Shown piece by piece: positions 1 to 8,104 of a DNA stretch of 64,000 nucleotides. Both the position numbers and the translations under genes were made by a program. The notes under the pieces were generated by a model. It saw only the letters and a list, made by a program, of their open reading frames with translations. It ran no database searches and was not told where the DNA came from. Where the stretch lies: NCBI GenBank assembly GCA_043808235.1, contig JAZDFC010000012.1, positions 62,001 to 126,000 on the forward strand, given 5' to 3'. The stretch's first letter is position 1. Every line of letters begins with the position of its first letter. This stretch comes from JAZDFC01 sp043808235 (lineage in GTDB: Bacteria; Bacteroidota; Ignavibacteria; Ignavibacteriales; Melioribacteraceae).

Positions 1-2
1 TC

Positions 3-350
3 ATGGATAAATTAAAAGAAATCGTTAACGCACAGTTGGAAAACAAATACCCCAGCTTCAAACCCGGCGACCGTGTACGTGTGCATGTTAGAGTTATCGA
101 AGGTGATAAAGAACGTGTACAGCCTTACGAAGGCGATGTAATAAACATTCGCGGCGCAGGTTCAAGTAAAACTTTCACAGTTCGCAAAATATCGAGCGGT
201 GTTGGAGTTGAGAGGATTTTCCCATTCTATTCACCAAAAATTTCGAAACTCGAAGTTGTGAAAGAAGGTAAAGTCCGCAGAGCCAAATTATTCTATCTTA
301 GAGAACTTTCGGGCAAAGCTGCTCGTATTAAAGATAAAAATATTCGGTAA
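3..350 (+). CDS. rplS: 50S ribosomal protein L19
   Basis: Ribosomal protein L19, a structural protein at the 30S-50S interface of the large subunit. The 115-residue product has the usual family length. It shows the L19 core: the KPGDRVRVHVRV strand near residues 20-31, QPYEGDVI near 40, the FTVRKISSGVGVERIFPFYSP block near 58-78 and the basic RRAKLFYLRELSGKAARIK tail. The ATG lies at the very edge of the window, so upstream partners (often trmD or rimM in this family context) cannot be seen. A strong hairpin terminator follows directly. Identification is secure. Confidence 0.97.
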   Translation: MDKLKEIVNAQLENKYPSFKPGDRVRVHVRVIEGDKERVQPYEGDVINIRGAGSSKTFTVRKISSGVGVERIFPFYSPKISKLEVVKEGKVRRAKLFYLRELSGKAARIKDKNIR

Positions 351-366
351 TTTCGGCTTTTATATA

Positions 367-397
367 GCCGTCCGGGTTTACCGCGACGGCTTTTTTG
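367..397 (+). terminator. Rho-independent terminator after rplS
   Basis: GCCGTC (367-372) pairs with GACGGC (385-390), with an inner GGT/ACC pairing possible, and is followed by TTTTTTG. It ends the rplS transcript only 8 bases before the ATG of the next gene, so that gene is either read by leak-through or has a promoter inside this short stretch. Confidence 0.85.
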
Positions 398-404
398 TTC
401 GACA

Positions 405-1166
405 ATGAAACTTGTAATTCCACAAAATATTTATTCCGCCCTTTTCGCATTCGGATTAAGTGATGATATTAAAAGCGAGACAATCGTTAAACCATCATCA
501 CTTATCACTGCTGACTTAAAAAACGGCAAAGCAGATATCGGGCTGATACCTTCGCTCGATTTGAACAAACATAATGAATTGTTCATATCCGGGAAGTTTG
601 CAATCTCGTTCGATGGTGCGCTATCGAATTCGTTTCTTTATTTCAAACCAAACCAGAATTCTTTCAGCGAGCTTTATCTTAAAGGGGATGTGGCTTCGAA
701 TGATATTATCCTCTCAAAGATATTTTTCTCGGAGCAGTTTAATTCGGATCTTACAATTCATCTTGATACAAATCCGCTTAAGTTAGCGGAGAAGAATTAT
801 CTTATCAGTGGTAACGAAAACCTTGACGAGAATTTATTAGATAAAGGTATTAGCTTTGCTGATGAAATTGCTTCGATGATAGATTTTCCATACGTGAATT
901 TTGTACTAGCCTCGAATTATGAAGAACCAATAAAAGAATTTAATCAAATACTTGGTTCGCTTGATGAAAAGATTGAAAGTAAATTAGAAGTGATGTTGTC
1001 GAAACTAAATCTTGGCGATAAACTTTGTTCGTTCATCGATGAAAATTTTAACTCGGTTTATTTCGATTTAACTGAAAATGAAATCGGGGGCCTCGAGGAA
1101 TTGCTTCGTCTGCCGTATTACAAAGGAGTATTTGAAGAACTGTTCGATTTGAAATTAGTGAAATAA
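405..1166 (+). CDS. MqnA/MqnD-like periplasmic-binding-fold protein
   Basis: A 253-residue protein with no signal peptide. The N-terminal stretch ending KNGKADIGLIPSLDL (about residues 40-54) matches the 'ADIaLIPs' signature of the MqnA/MqnD family. Those enzymes act in the futalosine route to menaquinone (chorismate dehydratase and the 1,4-dihydroxy-6-naphthoate step) and share a periplasmic-binding-protein fold. The remaining sequence is divergent, so the enzymatic role is unproven and a diverged paralogue is possible. It starts 8 bases after the rplS terminator and ends in a hairpin shared with convergent serA. Confidence 0.5.
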   Translation: MKLVIPQNIYSALFAFGLSDDIKSETIVKPSSLITADLKNGKADIGLIPSLDLNKHNELFISGKFAISFDGALSNSFLYFKPNQNSFSELYLKGDVASNDIILSKIFFSEQFNSDLTIHLDTNPLKLAEKNYLISGNENLDENLLDKGISFADEIASMIDFPYVNFVLASNYEEPIKEFNQILGSLDEKIESKLEVMLSKLNLGDKLCSFIDENFNSVYFDLTENEIGGLEELLRLPYYKGVFEELFDLKLVK

Positions 1167-1198
1167 AAAAGGGAACCTTTTATTTCGGCTCCCTTAAA
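1165..1198. terminator. Bidirectional terminator between convergent genes
   Basis: AAGGGAACC (1169-1177) pairs with GGCTCCCTT (1187-1195), with one A-C mismatch. The stem is flanked by an A-run on the left and T/A-rich sequence on the right. The position between the ends of the MqnA-like gene (+) and serA (-) fits a terminator used by both strands. Confidence 0.6.
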
Positions 1199-1244
1199 TT
1201 TAATCATCACTATAACATTAAATTTGCATTCAGAAAATCCGTTT

Positions 1245-2435
1245 TTAAATTCCCATGTGAGAATAAGAAATAATATTTGGATTCTTGCTAATTTTATCCA
1301 GCATCTCATTAGTTGCAGCGCTTTGTAATTTCATAGTACAACACGCAACTATACCGCCTTCAAAAATAATATTCTCAACATCTTCAACGTTTATATCTCC
1401 TTCGCGCAATAAATCCAAAACAAATGCGAGTACGCCGGGTTTATCGAAGTGTTTAACCTGAAGTTGCCACTTTGCGCCCGTATACTTTGCGCGGTTAATC
1501 CAGTTTGGTAATATACCGGTTTTGATATAGCTAATAATTATATTAACTGTTTCTTCAGCCACGGCATTCTGTGCCTGCTCTGTGGAAGCGCCGATATGAT
1601 GCGTTACGTATACGTTTTCGAGTTCTTGAAGCTTCGATGAAACAATCCCGTCTTTTGATTCAGGTTCGCCTTTGAAAACATCTAGACCTACTTTCAATCT
1701 TTTTTCCTGAACCGCTTTGATTAAGGCTTCTTCATCAACTACACCGGCACGTGATGTATTAATAAGAATTGCACCTTTCTTCATGCAGCCGAACATTTTA
1801 TCATTGAATAAACTTTTAGTATCGGGTGTTTGAGGAAGATGTATAGAAACAACATCCGCGATGGGAAGAATTTGATCGAGTTCTGTAAAGACTGTTACAT
1901 CTTCATCTTTAATCGGGAAGATGTCTTTAGCATAAACGGTCATACCAAGTGCTATTGCTCTTTTGGCAACTTCTTTCCCGATATTCCCGTAACCAACAAT
2001 TGCCAGGTTTTTCCCAAACAAACCTTCTGCTTTTGAATATTCTCCTTTGTTCCATTTACCGGATTTAAAATCAGCAACGTTAGCCGGAATTCTTCTATCA
2101 AGCGCAAGCATTAAACCGACGGCAAGTTCGGCAACTGCAATCGAGTTTTTACCCGGACAGTTGGAAACATAAACGCCTTTTTTATTTGCAGCGGCGATAT
2201 CGATATTGTTAACTCCGGCGCCGGCGCGTACAATTAGGTTAAGCTGTTTTGATTCCTCTATCGTTTTCGCGGTTACAACCGTTGAACGCACGACAAGACA
2301 ATCTACATTCTTTGCCGCTTCCGGTAAATCGTTTTCTCCCAATTTGGGGTTATAAAATACTTCCAAACCGGCATCTTTCATTTTCTTTAAATACAGATCC
2401 GGAAATTTGTCGGCGACTAGTACTGTGATTTTCAT
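1245..2435 (-). CDS. serA: D-3-phosphoglycerate dehydrogenase
   Basis: Oxidises 3-phosphoglycerate to 3-phosphohydroxypyruvate, the first step of serine synthesis, in the cytosol. The 396 residues show the D-2-hydroxyacid dehydrogenase order: substrate-domain motif RAGAGVNNID (70-79), the NAD-binding loop VGYGNIG (147-153), catalytic Arg in NTSRAGVVDE (about 229), the acidic DVFKGEPE segment (252-259) and catalytic His in THHIGAS (about 280). The tail from about residue 320 looks like a short ACT-type regulatory domain. The length matches the short SerA class. It is last in the minus-strand run add - unknown - hutU - serA, 14 bases behind hutU. Other D-2-hydroxyacid dehydrogenases are possible but less likely. 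Confidence 0.88.
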   Translation of the reverse strand: MKITVLVADKFPDLYLKKMKDAGLEVFYNPKLGENDLPEAAKNVDCLVVRSTVVTAKTIEESKQLNLIVRAGAGVNNIDIAAANKKGVYVSNCPGKNSIAVAELAVGLMLALDRRIPANVADFKSGKWNKGEYSKAEGLFGKNLAIVGYGNIGKEVAKRAIALGMTVYAKDIFPIKDEDVTVFTELDQILPIADVVSIHLPQTPDTKSLFNDKMFGCMKKGAILINTSRAGVVDEEALIKAVQEKRLKVGLDVFKGEPESKDGIVSSKLQELENVYVTHHIGASTEQAQNAVAEETVNIIISYIKTGILPNWINRAKYTGAKWQLQVKHFDKPGVLAFVLDLLREGDINVEDVENIIFEGGIVACCTMKLQSAATNEMLDKISKNPNIISYSHMGI

Positions 2436-2449
2436 ATTGACCCCTATGA

Positions 2450-4099
2450 TTATTTTAACATCGGAATTTTGATTGAGTATTTCTTTGCATTATCAATTGC
2501 TTGTTGATAACCCGCATCAGCATGTCGTACAATCCCCATCCCGGGATCGTAAGTCAGAACTCGCTTCAATCTTGTTTCGGCTTCCTTTGTGCCATCAGCA
2601 ACAACCACCATTCCCGCATGGATAGATTTACCCATACCAACTCCGCCGCCATGATGAACTGATACCCAGCTTGCGCCTCCGATTGCATTTAACAACGCAT
2701 TGAGGATTGGCCAATCGGCAATTGCATCGCTACCGTCCTTCATGCTTTCGGTTTCTCTATATGGTGACGCAACCGAACCGCAGTCTAAATGATCTCTTCC
2801 GATAACTATCGGCGCTTTTACTTTTCCATCAGCAACAAGGTCGTTGAAAATTTTTCCCATCTTAGCGCGGTCGCCGTAACCAAGCCAGCATATACGCGCG
2901 GGCAATCCCTGGAAATGAACTTTCTTCTGAGCCATATCAATCCAGCGGATCAATGCTTCATCTTCCGGAAAAGTTTTTTTAACAGCTTCATCGGTTACAA
3001 AAATATCATTTGGATCGCCGGATAAAGCCGCCCAACGGAATGGACCTTTTCCGTCGCAGAATAGCGGGCGTATAAATGCCGGAACAAATCCCGGAAAATC
3101 GAATGCATTTTCGACACCGTTCTCTTTTGCTTCTCCACGGATATTATTACCGTAATCAAAAGTGATTGAACCTTTCTTTTGAAATTCCAGCATGGCTTTT
3201 ACGTGAGCGACAATCGTTTGTCTTGCAAGGCTGATATATTTATCCGGATTTGATTTCCTTAATTCCAACGCTTCTTCGAATTTCATTCCCATCGGAACAT
3301 AGCCATTAAGCGGATCGTGAGCCGAAGTTTGATCGGTAAGTATATCGGGTATTATTCCTTTTTCTAAAATCTGCGGAAGAATTTCACCGGCATTGCCAAG
3401 TAAACCTACAGAGAGAGCTTTCTTTTCTTCTTTTGCTTTTAAAACCAAGTTCAACGCTTCATTAATGTCTTCCGAAATCGCATCGAGATAACCGGTATCA
3501 AACCGTTTTTGCATTCTACTTTTATCAACTTCAATTCCGAGGAATGCGGCTCCGTTCATAGTTGCAGCTAATGGCTGAGCGCCGCCCATACCGCCGAGTC
3601 CCGCGGTTAAAAGAAATTTTCCCGCGAGTGTACCGTTGAAATGATGCCGTGCACATTCCGCAAATGTCTCGTATGTACCTTGCAATATTCCTTGAGTGCC
3701 TATGTAAATCCAGCTTCCCGCAGTCATCTGTCCGTACATCGTTAAACCGAGTGCATCAAGTCTTCTGAATTCATCCCACGTTGCCCAATCCGGGACAAGC
3801 ATGGAATTTGAAATTATAACACGCGGCGCATTCTCATGTGTTTTAAAAACAGCAACCGGTTTGCCGGATTGAACGAGAAGTGTTTCGTCATTCTCTAAAT
3901 TTTTTAATGATGCAATGATAGCATTGTACGATTCCCAATTTCTTGCCGCTTTTCCGTAACCGCCGTACACAATTAATTCATCCGGTCTTTCTGCAACTTC
4001 GGGATCTAAGTTGTTCATCAACATTCGCATTGCTGCTTCCTGTATCCAGCCTTTGCATTGCAGAGAATTTCCAGTTGGTGCTTTAATGTTTTGTAACAT
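2450..4099 (-). CDS. hutU: Urocanate hydratase (urocanase)
   Basis: Converts urocanate to 4-imidazolone-5-propionate in histidine breakdown, using tightly bound NAD+. The 549-residue length is normal for the family. Recognisable features are YGGYGKAARNW (45-55), the SWIYIGTQGILQGTYETFAE block (129-148), the glycine-rich NAD loop GLGGMGGAQP (167-176) and the active-site cysteine in ARICWLGYGD (Cys about 404). The start codon sits one base after the stop of the upstream 111-residue gene, which suggests coupled translation. No hutH, hutI or hutG is present in the window, so the rest of the pathway must be elsewhere or absent. Confidence 0.96.
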   Translation of the reverse strand: MLQNIKAPTGNSLQCKGWIQEAAMRMLMNNLDPEVAERPDELIVYGGYGKAARNWESYNAIIASLKNLENDETLLVQSGKPVAVFKTHENAPRVIISNSMLVPDWATWDEFRRLDALGLTMYGQMTAGSWIYIGTQGILQGTYETFAECARHHFNGTLAGKFLLTAGLGGMGGAQPLAATMNGAAFLGIEVDKSRMQKRFDTGYLDAISEDINEALNLVLKAKEEKKALSVGLLGNAGEILPQILEKGIIPDILTDQTSAHDPLNGYVPMGMKFEEALELRKSNPDKYISLARQTIVAHVKAMLEFQKKGSITFDYGNNIRGEAKENGVENAFDFPGFVPAFIRPLFCDGKGPFRWAALSGDPNDIFVTDEAVKKTFPEDEALIRWIDMAQKKVHFQGLPARICWLGYGDRAKMGKIFNDLVADGKVKAPIVIGRDHLDCGSVASPYRETESMKDGSDAIADWPILNALLNAIGGASWVSVHHGGGVGMGKSIHAGMVVVADGTKEAETRLKRVLTYDPGMGIVRHADAGYQQAIDNAKKYSIKIPMLK

Positions 4100-4100
4100 G

Positions 4101-4436
4101 TTAGTCGCTAAAATGTTGTGATAAAATATTATTGTATTGCTTATACATGGTTCCGTAAAGCCATTTTTTTAGGAACCAGCTTTTACTCATCTTCTGTTTG
4201 AGGAATTTCGAATTTTCTTCGAGCTGTAATACAAGCCGGGTCTTCTCCTGTTTGGATAATTTTACTTCTTCAGAATTAGAGCTAAGTTTTGTAATTATCG
4301 ATTGGAATGAATTTATATCTTGAAAAAATTTTTCGTCCGTGCTCATCTGTTTGATTGCCTGTTTGCAAAAATTTATAAGCATCTTTTTTTCGTTTTTGTC
4401 AAAATTGTAATTGTAGTTTTGAAACAGTTTTTTCAT
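4101..4436 (-). CDS. Small conserved-looking protein of unknown function
   Basis: A 111-residue, lysine-rich, mainly helical protein without signal peptide or recognised motif. It is packed between add (6-base gap upstream) and hutU (1-base gap downstream), so it is almost certainly translated as part of that transcript. The segment SKQEKTRLVLQLEEN looks amphipathic and could form a short coiled coil. I do not recognise a family. The tight spacing is the main support for it being real. Confidence 0.6.
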   Translation of the reverse strand: MKKLFQNYNYNFDKNEKKMLINFCKQAIKQMSTDEKFFQDINSFQSIITKLSSNSEEVKLSKQEKTRLVLQLEENSKFLKQKMSKSWFLKKWLYGTMYKQYNNILSQHFSD

Positions 4437-4442
4437 GTTGAC

Positions 4443-5531
4443 CTATATTTTTAGTGATAATAATTTGTCTCTCATTTTTTGATATCCCGGCTTTATGACT
4501 TCATAAATATAATATAAACGTTCATCGTGAGGGATGAATGAAGATTTCATAGCATTCAGATTCAACTTCTCTACGTCGTCGAGAGTTATTCCGAATAAAT
4601 CTATTGCTGTGGCATACTCCTTTGTTAATGTTGTATCGCTCATCAGTCTGTCGTCAGTATTCAAAAACACGCGAAACTTTCTTTTGTAAAGTCTAATAAA
4701 CGGATGGTTTTCTATTTTATCAACAGCGCCTGTGTGTATGTTGCTCAACAAACAAATTTCAAGCGGAATTCTTTTGTCAAGGATATATTGAGCTAGATCG
4801 CCGAGCGCGACAATTTCACCTTCGGCATTGAAAGTAATATCTTCTATAAGCCGTGTTGCATGCCCGATACGATGCGCCCCGCAATATTGTAAAGCCTGCC
4901 AGATTGATTCTTTACCGAATGCTTCTCCGGCGTGAATAGTGATATTAAAATTCGACCGTTGAATAAAATGAAATGCTTCAATATGTTTCTTTGGCGGATA
5001 GCCCCCTTCTTCACCAGCCAGATCGAAACCGATGACGCCTTTTAATCTAAAGTTTACTGCCAGTTCGGCTATCTCGAGTGAGTTGTGCATGTTACGCATA
5101 CCGCAAAGTATTAATCCATAACCAACTTTAAAATCTCGTTTACCTCTCTCAAGTCCTGCCAGCACTGCATTAATCACATCATCGTAATGCAGTCCATTTT
5201 GAGTGTGGAAGACCGGTGCAAATCTTGTCTCAACAAAACAAACTCCGTCATTAAACATATCCTCCATCATTTCATAAGCAATTCTTTCCAACGATTCTTT
5301 AGTCTGCATTAATGCAACCGTATGTTCGAATCCTTTCAGATACTCAATCAGATTGCCTTTGTTCGCTCCTTCATGAAACCAGTTTGCCAGCTCAACCGGA
5401 TCGGTTGTGGGCAGTTTGCCGTACTCGATTTGTTTGGCTAAATCTATGATTGTCTTTGTTCTAAGCCCGCCGTCAAGATGATCGTGCAGCATTACTTTTG
5501 GAACTTGTCTGATAATATCAACAGTGTTCAT
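4443..5531 (-). CDS. add: Adenosine deaminase
   Basis: Deaminates adenosine (or a related purine) to inosine; a zinc-dependent amidohydrolase-fold enzyme. Motifs are the metal-binding HDH pair in VMLHDHLDGG (residues 14-22), the catalytic ITIHAGE segment, HRIGHATR, and the metal aspartates in LNTDDRLMSDT. The reading frame extends upstream to 5609. I place the start at the ATG at 5531, because GAGG sits 5-6 bases upstream and the conserved domain begins shortly after. This gives about 362 residues, close to the family norm. It heads the operon with the small protein, hutU and serA, a mixed nitrogen-metabolism grouping. The substrate could be a modified adenosine or adenine. Confidence 0.92.
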   Translation of the reverse strand: MNTVDIIRQVPKVMLHDHLDGGLRTKTIIDLAKQIEYGKLPTTDPVELANWFHEGANKGNLIEYLKGFEHTVALMQTKESLERIAYEMMEDMFNDGVCFVETRFAPVFHTQNGLHYDDVINAVLAGLERGKRDFKVGYGLILCGMRNMHNSLEIAELAVNFRLKGVIGFDLAGEEGGYPPKKHIEAFHFIQRSNFNITIHAGEAFGKESIWQALQYCGAHRIGHATRLIEDITFNAEGEIVALGDLAQYILDKRIPLEICLLSNIHTGAVDKIENHPFIRLYKRKFRVFLNTDDRLMSDTTLTKEYATAIDLFGITLDDVEKLNLNAMKSSFIPHDERLYYIYEVIKPGYQKMRDKLLSLKI

Positions 5532-6142
5532 CATTACCTCTTTTTTCACAGCAAAACTATCCTTTTCCCCCCGGAAAATCAATTGATTGATTGAGTATGT
5601 AAGTTGCATAAGTAATTGTCTTTTAATAAAGCGCGTCTATCAATTTTAGACGAAACTTTTCCCGATGTTTTTATTGGGAGGGTGATATCATCTTCGCTGA
5701 GAGGAATTTGTAACAGATATAAAAATTTTTCAATGGAATTTGTTTTTTGCTTTTTGTTATTTGCTCTTTGAGATTTATTTGTCTTTTGCATTTTTGCTAT
5801 TTACATAACCTTCATTCCATTTGCCATTTTCCTTCTTCCATTTACCATTCTTTTCGGGTACTGAATAATTGCCCGGAGTTTTGTATAAAATTAACCTTGC
5901 CTATTTGATTTTAATCCTTTCACTTTATAAGTTGCATAAGGTTAAAAAAGCATTGATATACAGATGGGGCTAATAACCCGCATAGGTTTGAATTCATTTC
6001 GTTTTTTTATATAGACTCATTCAGTAATGTTTAGTTATTTCGGTTCACGGATTTATTTTGTATTACCATTAAAATTTTCCGGCAGCGAGAATTGACTTTG
6101 ACAATATATTAGAATAAAAGAACTTTAGTCTATGGGCTGCGT
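5532..6142. other. Intergenic region without a supported gene
   Basis: About 610 bases between divergent add and the propeller lipoprotein. The stretch at about 5745-5860 is pyrimidine-rich, low-complexity sequence with recurring TTTGCTATTT / CCATTTGCCATTTTCC words. Similar words recur at 32521-32556 and, on the other strand, at 16690-16722. A 70-codon open frame on the minus strand (5579-5791) lacks convincing start or family support. No tRNA, riboswitch or clear terminator was seen. Confidence 0.5.
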
Positions 6143-7468
6143 ATGAAAAAAAATACAATAGTAAAACCAATATCAATAATTGGCTTTATAATTTGCTGTT
6201 TACTTCTTCATTCCTGCAGTACAACCGACCCGCCACCGGTAACACCGCCTGAAGAAAAACCCGACACCATTGTTGTAAACATTGTCGAAGAAAGCTATAA
6301 GTACATTAAAATTAATGTGCAGAACACTGCTCATAACAACAACTCACTAATTAGATTAATCCGCAAACAAGGAGAAAGCAATTTCAGCATAGCGCAGTAT
6401 ACTAATACTGTAAGGGATACAACAATATTAGATGACTACGGTGGCAAAGGATTGGATTACAACACAGCATACAGTTATTACGCCATGCGCGTTGAAGGAG
6501 AAAAAACAATTGATACAAGCAAAACGGTGACGGGCAGAACGAGAGAGCCGATAAACCATAACTATATATGGGAAGAAATAACAATTGGCGAATGGCAGAG
6601 CGTTCTTTATGATGTTTGGGGAACAGATGAAAATAATGTTTATGCGGTTGGAGATATTACCGTTAATGGCGAAAATTATGGTCTGTTGCATTATGATGGT
6701 AATAACTGGATTCCGACTCACGGGGCTGGTGGTAATGCAATATTTGGATTTGGCGCCAATGATATATGGACTGTTGGCGGGCAGGTCTATCAATATGACG
6801 GTAATAAGTGGATACCCAAAGCATATCTAATAGAAGATAATGGAGACATAAAAGTACTCGACAATGTATTACGTGAACATACTCCATACCACGGAACCTG
6901 GGGTATGAGCAGCAGCGATTTATACTTTGCCAGCCAAAGAGGCACAATCGTGCATTGGAACGGGCAAAAAGCGACACTGATGGAAACACCGACAAAAATA
7001 TTTCTAACGGATATTTGGGGTGCAAGTGAATCATTAATACTTGCATGCGGTAATACTATGGTAACTCCTAGTACCGTTTTAAAATACAATGGACAATACT
7101 GGCGCTTGATGAGCGAGCTCGATCTTGATACAGAATTATATGAATCCGTATACGTAATGAGCGAAAGCGAATATTACGTTAGCGGTTCCAAAACTCTTAG
7201 GTATTATAATAATAGATGGACTGAAGAATTAAAGGGTGCTATCGGAATAATACACAAAATAAGAGGAGATAGAAACACAGGACAAGTAGTTGCTGTTGGC
7301 TCTGCGGGAACCCTATGGCATTTTAACGGCGTCGACTGGTGTGATTTTACAAATATAGCATTTAAAGAATATACAACTATTTACGGAATTTATGTTTTTG
7401 AAAAAACAATTTTTGCTGTGGGTACAGCAAACTCACACGCAAAAATATCAATTGGTAAACTTCAATAG
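6143..7468 (+). CDS. Lipoprotein with fibronectin-like region and beta-propeller repeats
   Basis: A 441-residue predicted lipoprotein. It has a hydrophobic signal sequence ending in a lipobox-like LLHSC (Cys at about 25) and a proline-rich linker (TTDPPPVTPPEEKP). A beta-sandwich-like region with a 'Y.YYAMRV' strand resembling fibronectin type III follows. Then come repeats of the pattern 'DVWGTDENNVYAVGD ... HYDGNNW', seen at least four times (about residues 160, 195, 250, 290 and 385), as in exported propeller proteins. The function is probably in surface binding or sensing; no catalytic residues were seen. The next gene starts 9 bases later with a good AGGAGG site, so the two are likely co-transcribed. 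Confidence 0.7.
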   Translation: MKKNTIVKPISIIGFIICCLLLHSCSTTDPPPVTPPEEKPDTIVVNIVEESYKYIKINVQNTAHNNNSLIRLIRKQGESNFSIAQYTNTVRDTTILDDYGGKGLDYNTAYSYYAMRVEGEKTIDTSKTVTGRTREPINHNYIWEEITIGEWQSVLYDVWGTDENNVYAVGDITVNGENYGLLHYDGNNWIPTHGAGGNAIFGFGANDIWTVGGQVYQYDGNKWIPKAYLIEDNGDIKVLDNVLREHTPYHGTWGMSSSDLYFASQRGTIVHWNGQKATLMETPTKIFLTDIWGASESLILACGNTMVTPSTVLKYNGQYWRLMSELDLDTELYESVYVMSESEYYVSGSKTLRYYNNRWTEELKGAIGIIHKIRGDRNTGQVVAVGSAGTLWHFNGVDWCDFTNIAFKEYTTIYGIYVFEKTIFAVGTANSHAKISIGKLQ

Positions 7469-7477
7469 GAGGAAAAA

Positions 7478-8032
7478 ATGAAAAAGTATTTGTTTATTAT
7501 TTCAATAATTGCATCACTTCTGCCAGTGGATTTATTTTCAACAACTACTGAACTTCAGATATATATTAATAATGCTGCAAATACAACATGGAAATATAGA
7601 GCTACAAAATTTGACAATTCCCCTATTTATGATGAGTGGGGGAATTACACAAATGAATATAATACAGCTGAGCAGGAAGCTTATACTCTTTTAACAGATG
7701 AAGCCGTAGAAGGCAAGGGATTTGATTTTTGTGAGTTTTGGACTAACTTTATTCCAGGCAGAGTTTTAATGTGCGGAGTATATAAAATTGATATTTATAA
7801 AGAATTTGAACCTGATCAGTTCGAGATAGTTTTTAGTTTTATTATCGATTATAGAATTCTTCCTGTACTTAATAATGTTCTGATATACGATCTGCATTTT
7901 GAATATACGAACACCGGTTCTGAATACATAATGACTTATAAATATTTCGAAAATGGAGTTGGAAAAACAAGGAGATTATATGATGGAGAAACAGTAAAAA
8001 GCTGGGAAATTTTAGAAATACCACTAAATTAG
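7478..8032 (+). CDS. N-terminal part of a large secreted protein, ended by an in-frame amber codon
   Basis: Encodes 184 residues beginning with a clear signal peptide (MKKYLFIISIIASLLPVDLFS) and preceded by AGGAGG. It stops at TAG 8030-8032. The same frame then stays open from 8033 through 10567, and the next ORF ends in a type IX sorting domain. So this is best read as the front piece of one roughly 1,030-codon gene. The front piece alone has an export signal but no sorting domain, while the back piece has a sorting domain but no signal peptide. No family is recognised for this segment. Confidence 0.75.
   Translation: MKKYLFIISIIASLLPVDLFSTTTELQIYINNAANTTWKYRATKFDNSPIYDEWGNYTNEYNTAEQEAYTLLTDEAVEGKGFDFCEFWTNFIPGRVLMCGVYKIDIYKEFEPDQFEIVFSFIIDYRILPVLNNVLIYDLHFEYTNTGSEYIMTYKYFENGVGKTRRLYDGETVKSWEILEIPLN
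8030..8032 (+). other. In-frame amber codon splitting a secreted protein
   Basis: Reading across in the same frame gives ...LEIPLN-TAG-EPFVKQAVIKND... with no further stop until 10567. The 72 bases between the TAG and the downstream TTG at 8105 are fully open. A nonsense mutation, a base-call error, or readthrough would each produce this picture; the sequence alone does not decide. Confidence 0.8.
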
Positions 8033-8104
8033 GAACCGTTCGTAAAACAAGCTGTAATTAAAAATGACTTTAACGGCAGTGTAAATTCAAATATAAATTG
8101 CACT

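Noticed and set aside
5579..5791. 70-codon minus-strand ORF upstream of add
   Set aside because: A faint HNH-like string (RRALLKDNYLCN) is visible, but there is no ribosome site, the N-terminus is low-complexity and the frame overlaps the add leader; support is too weak.
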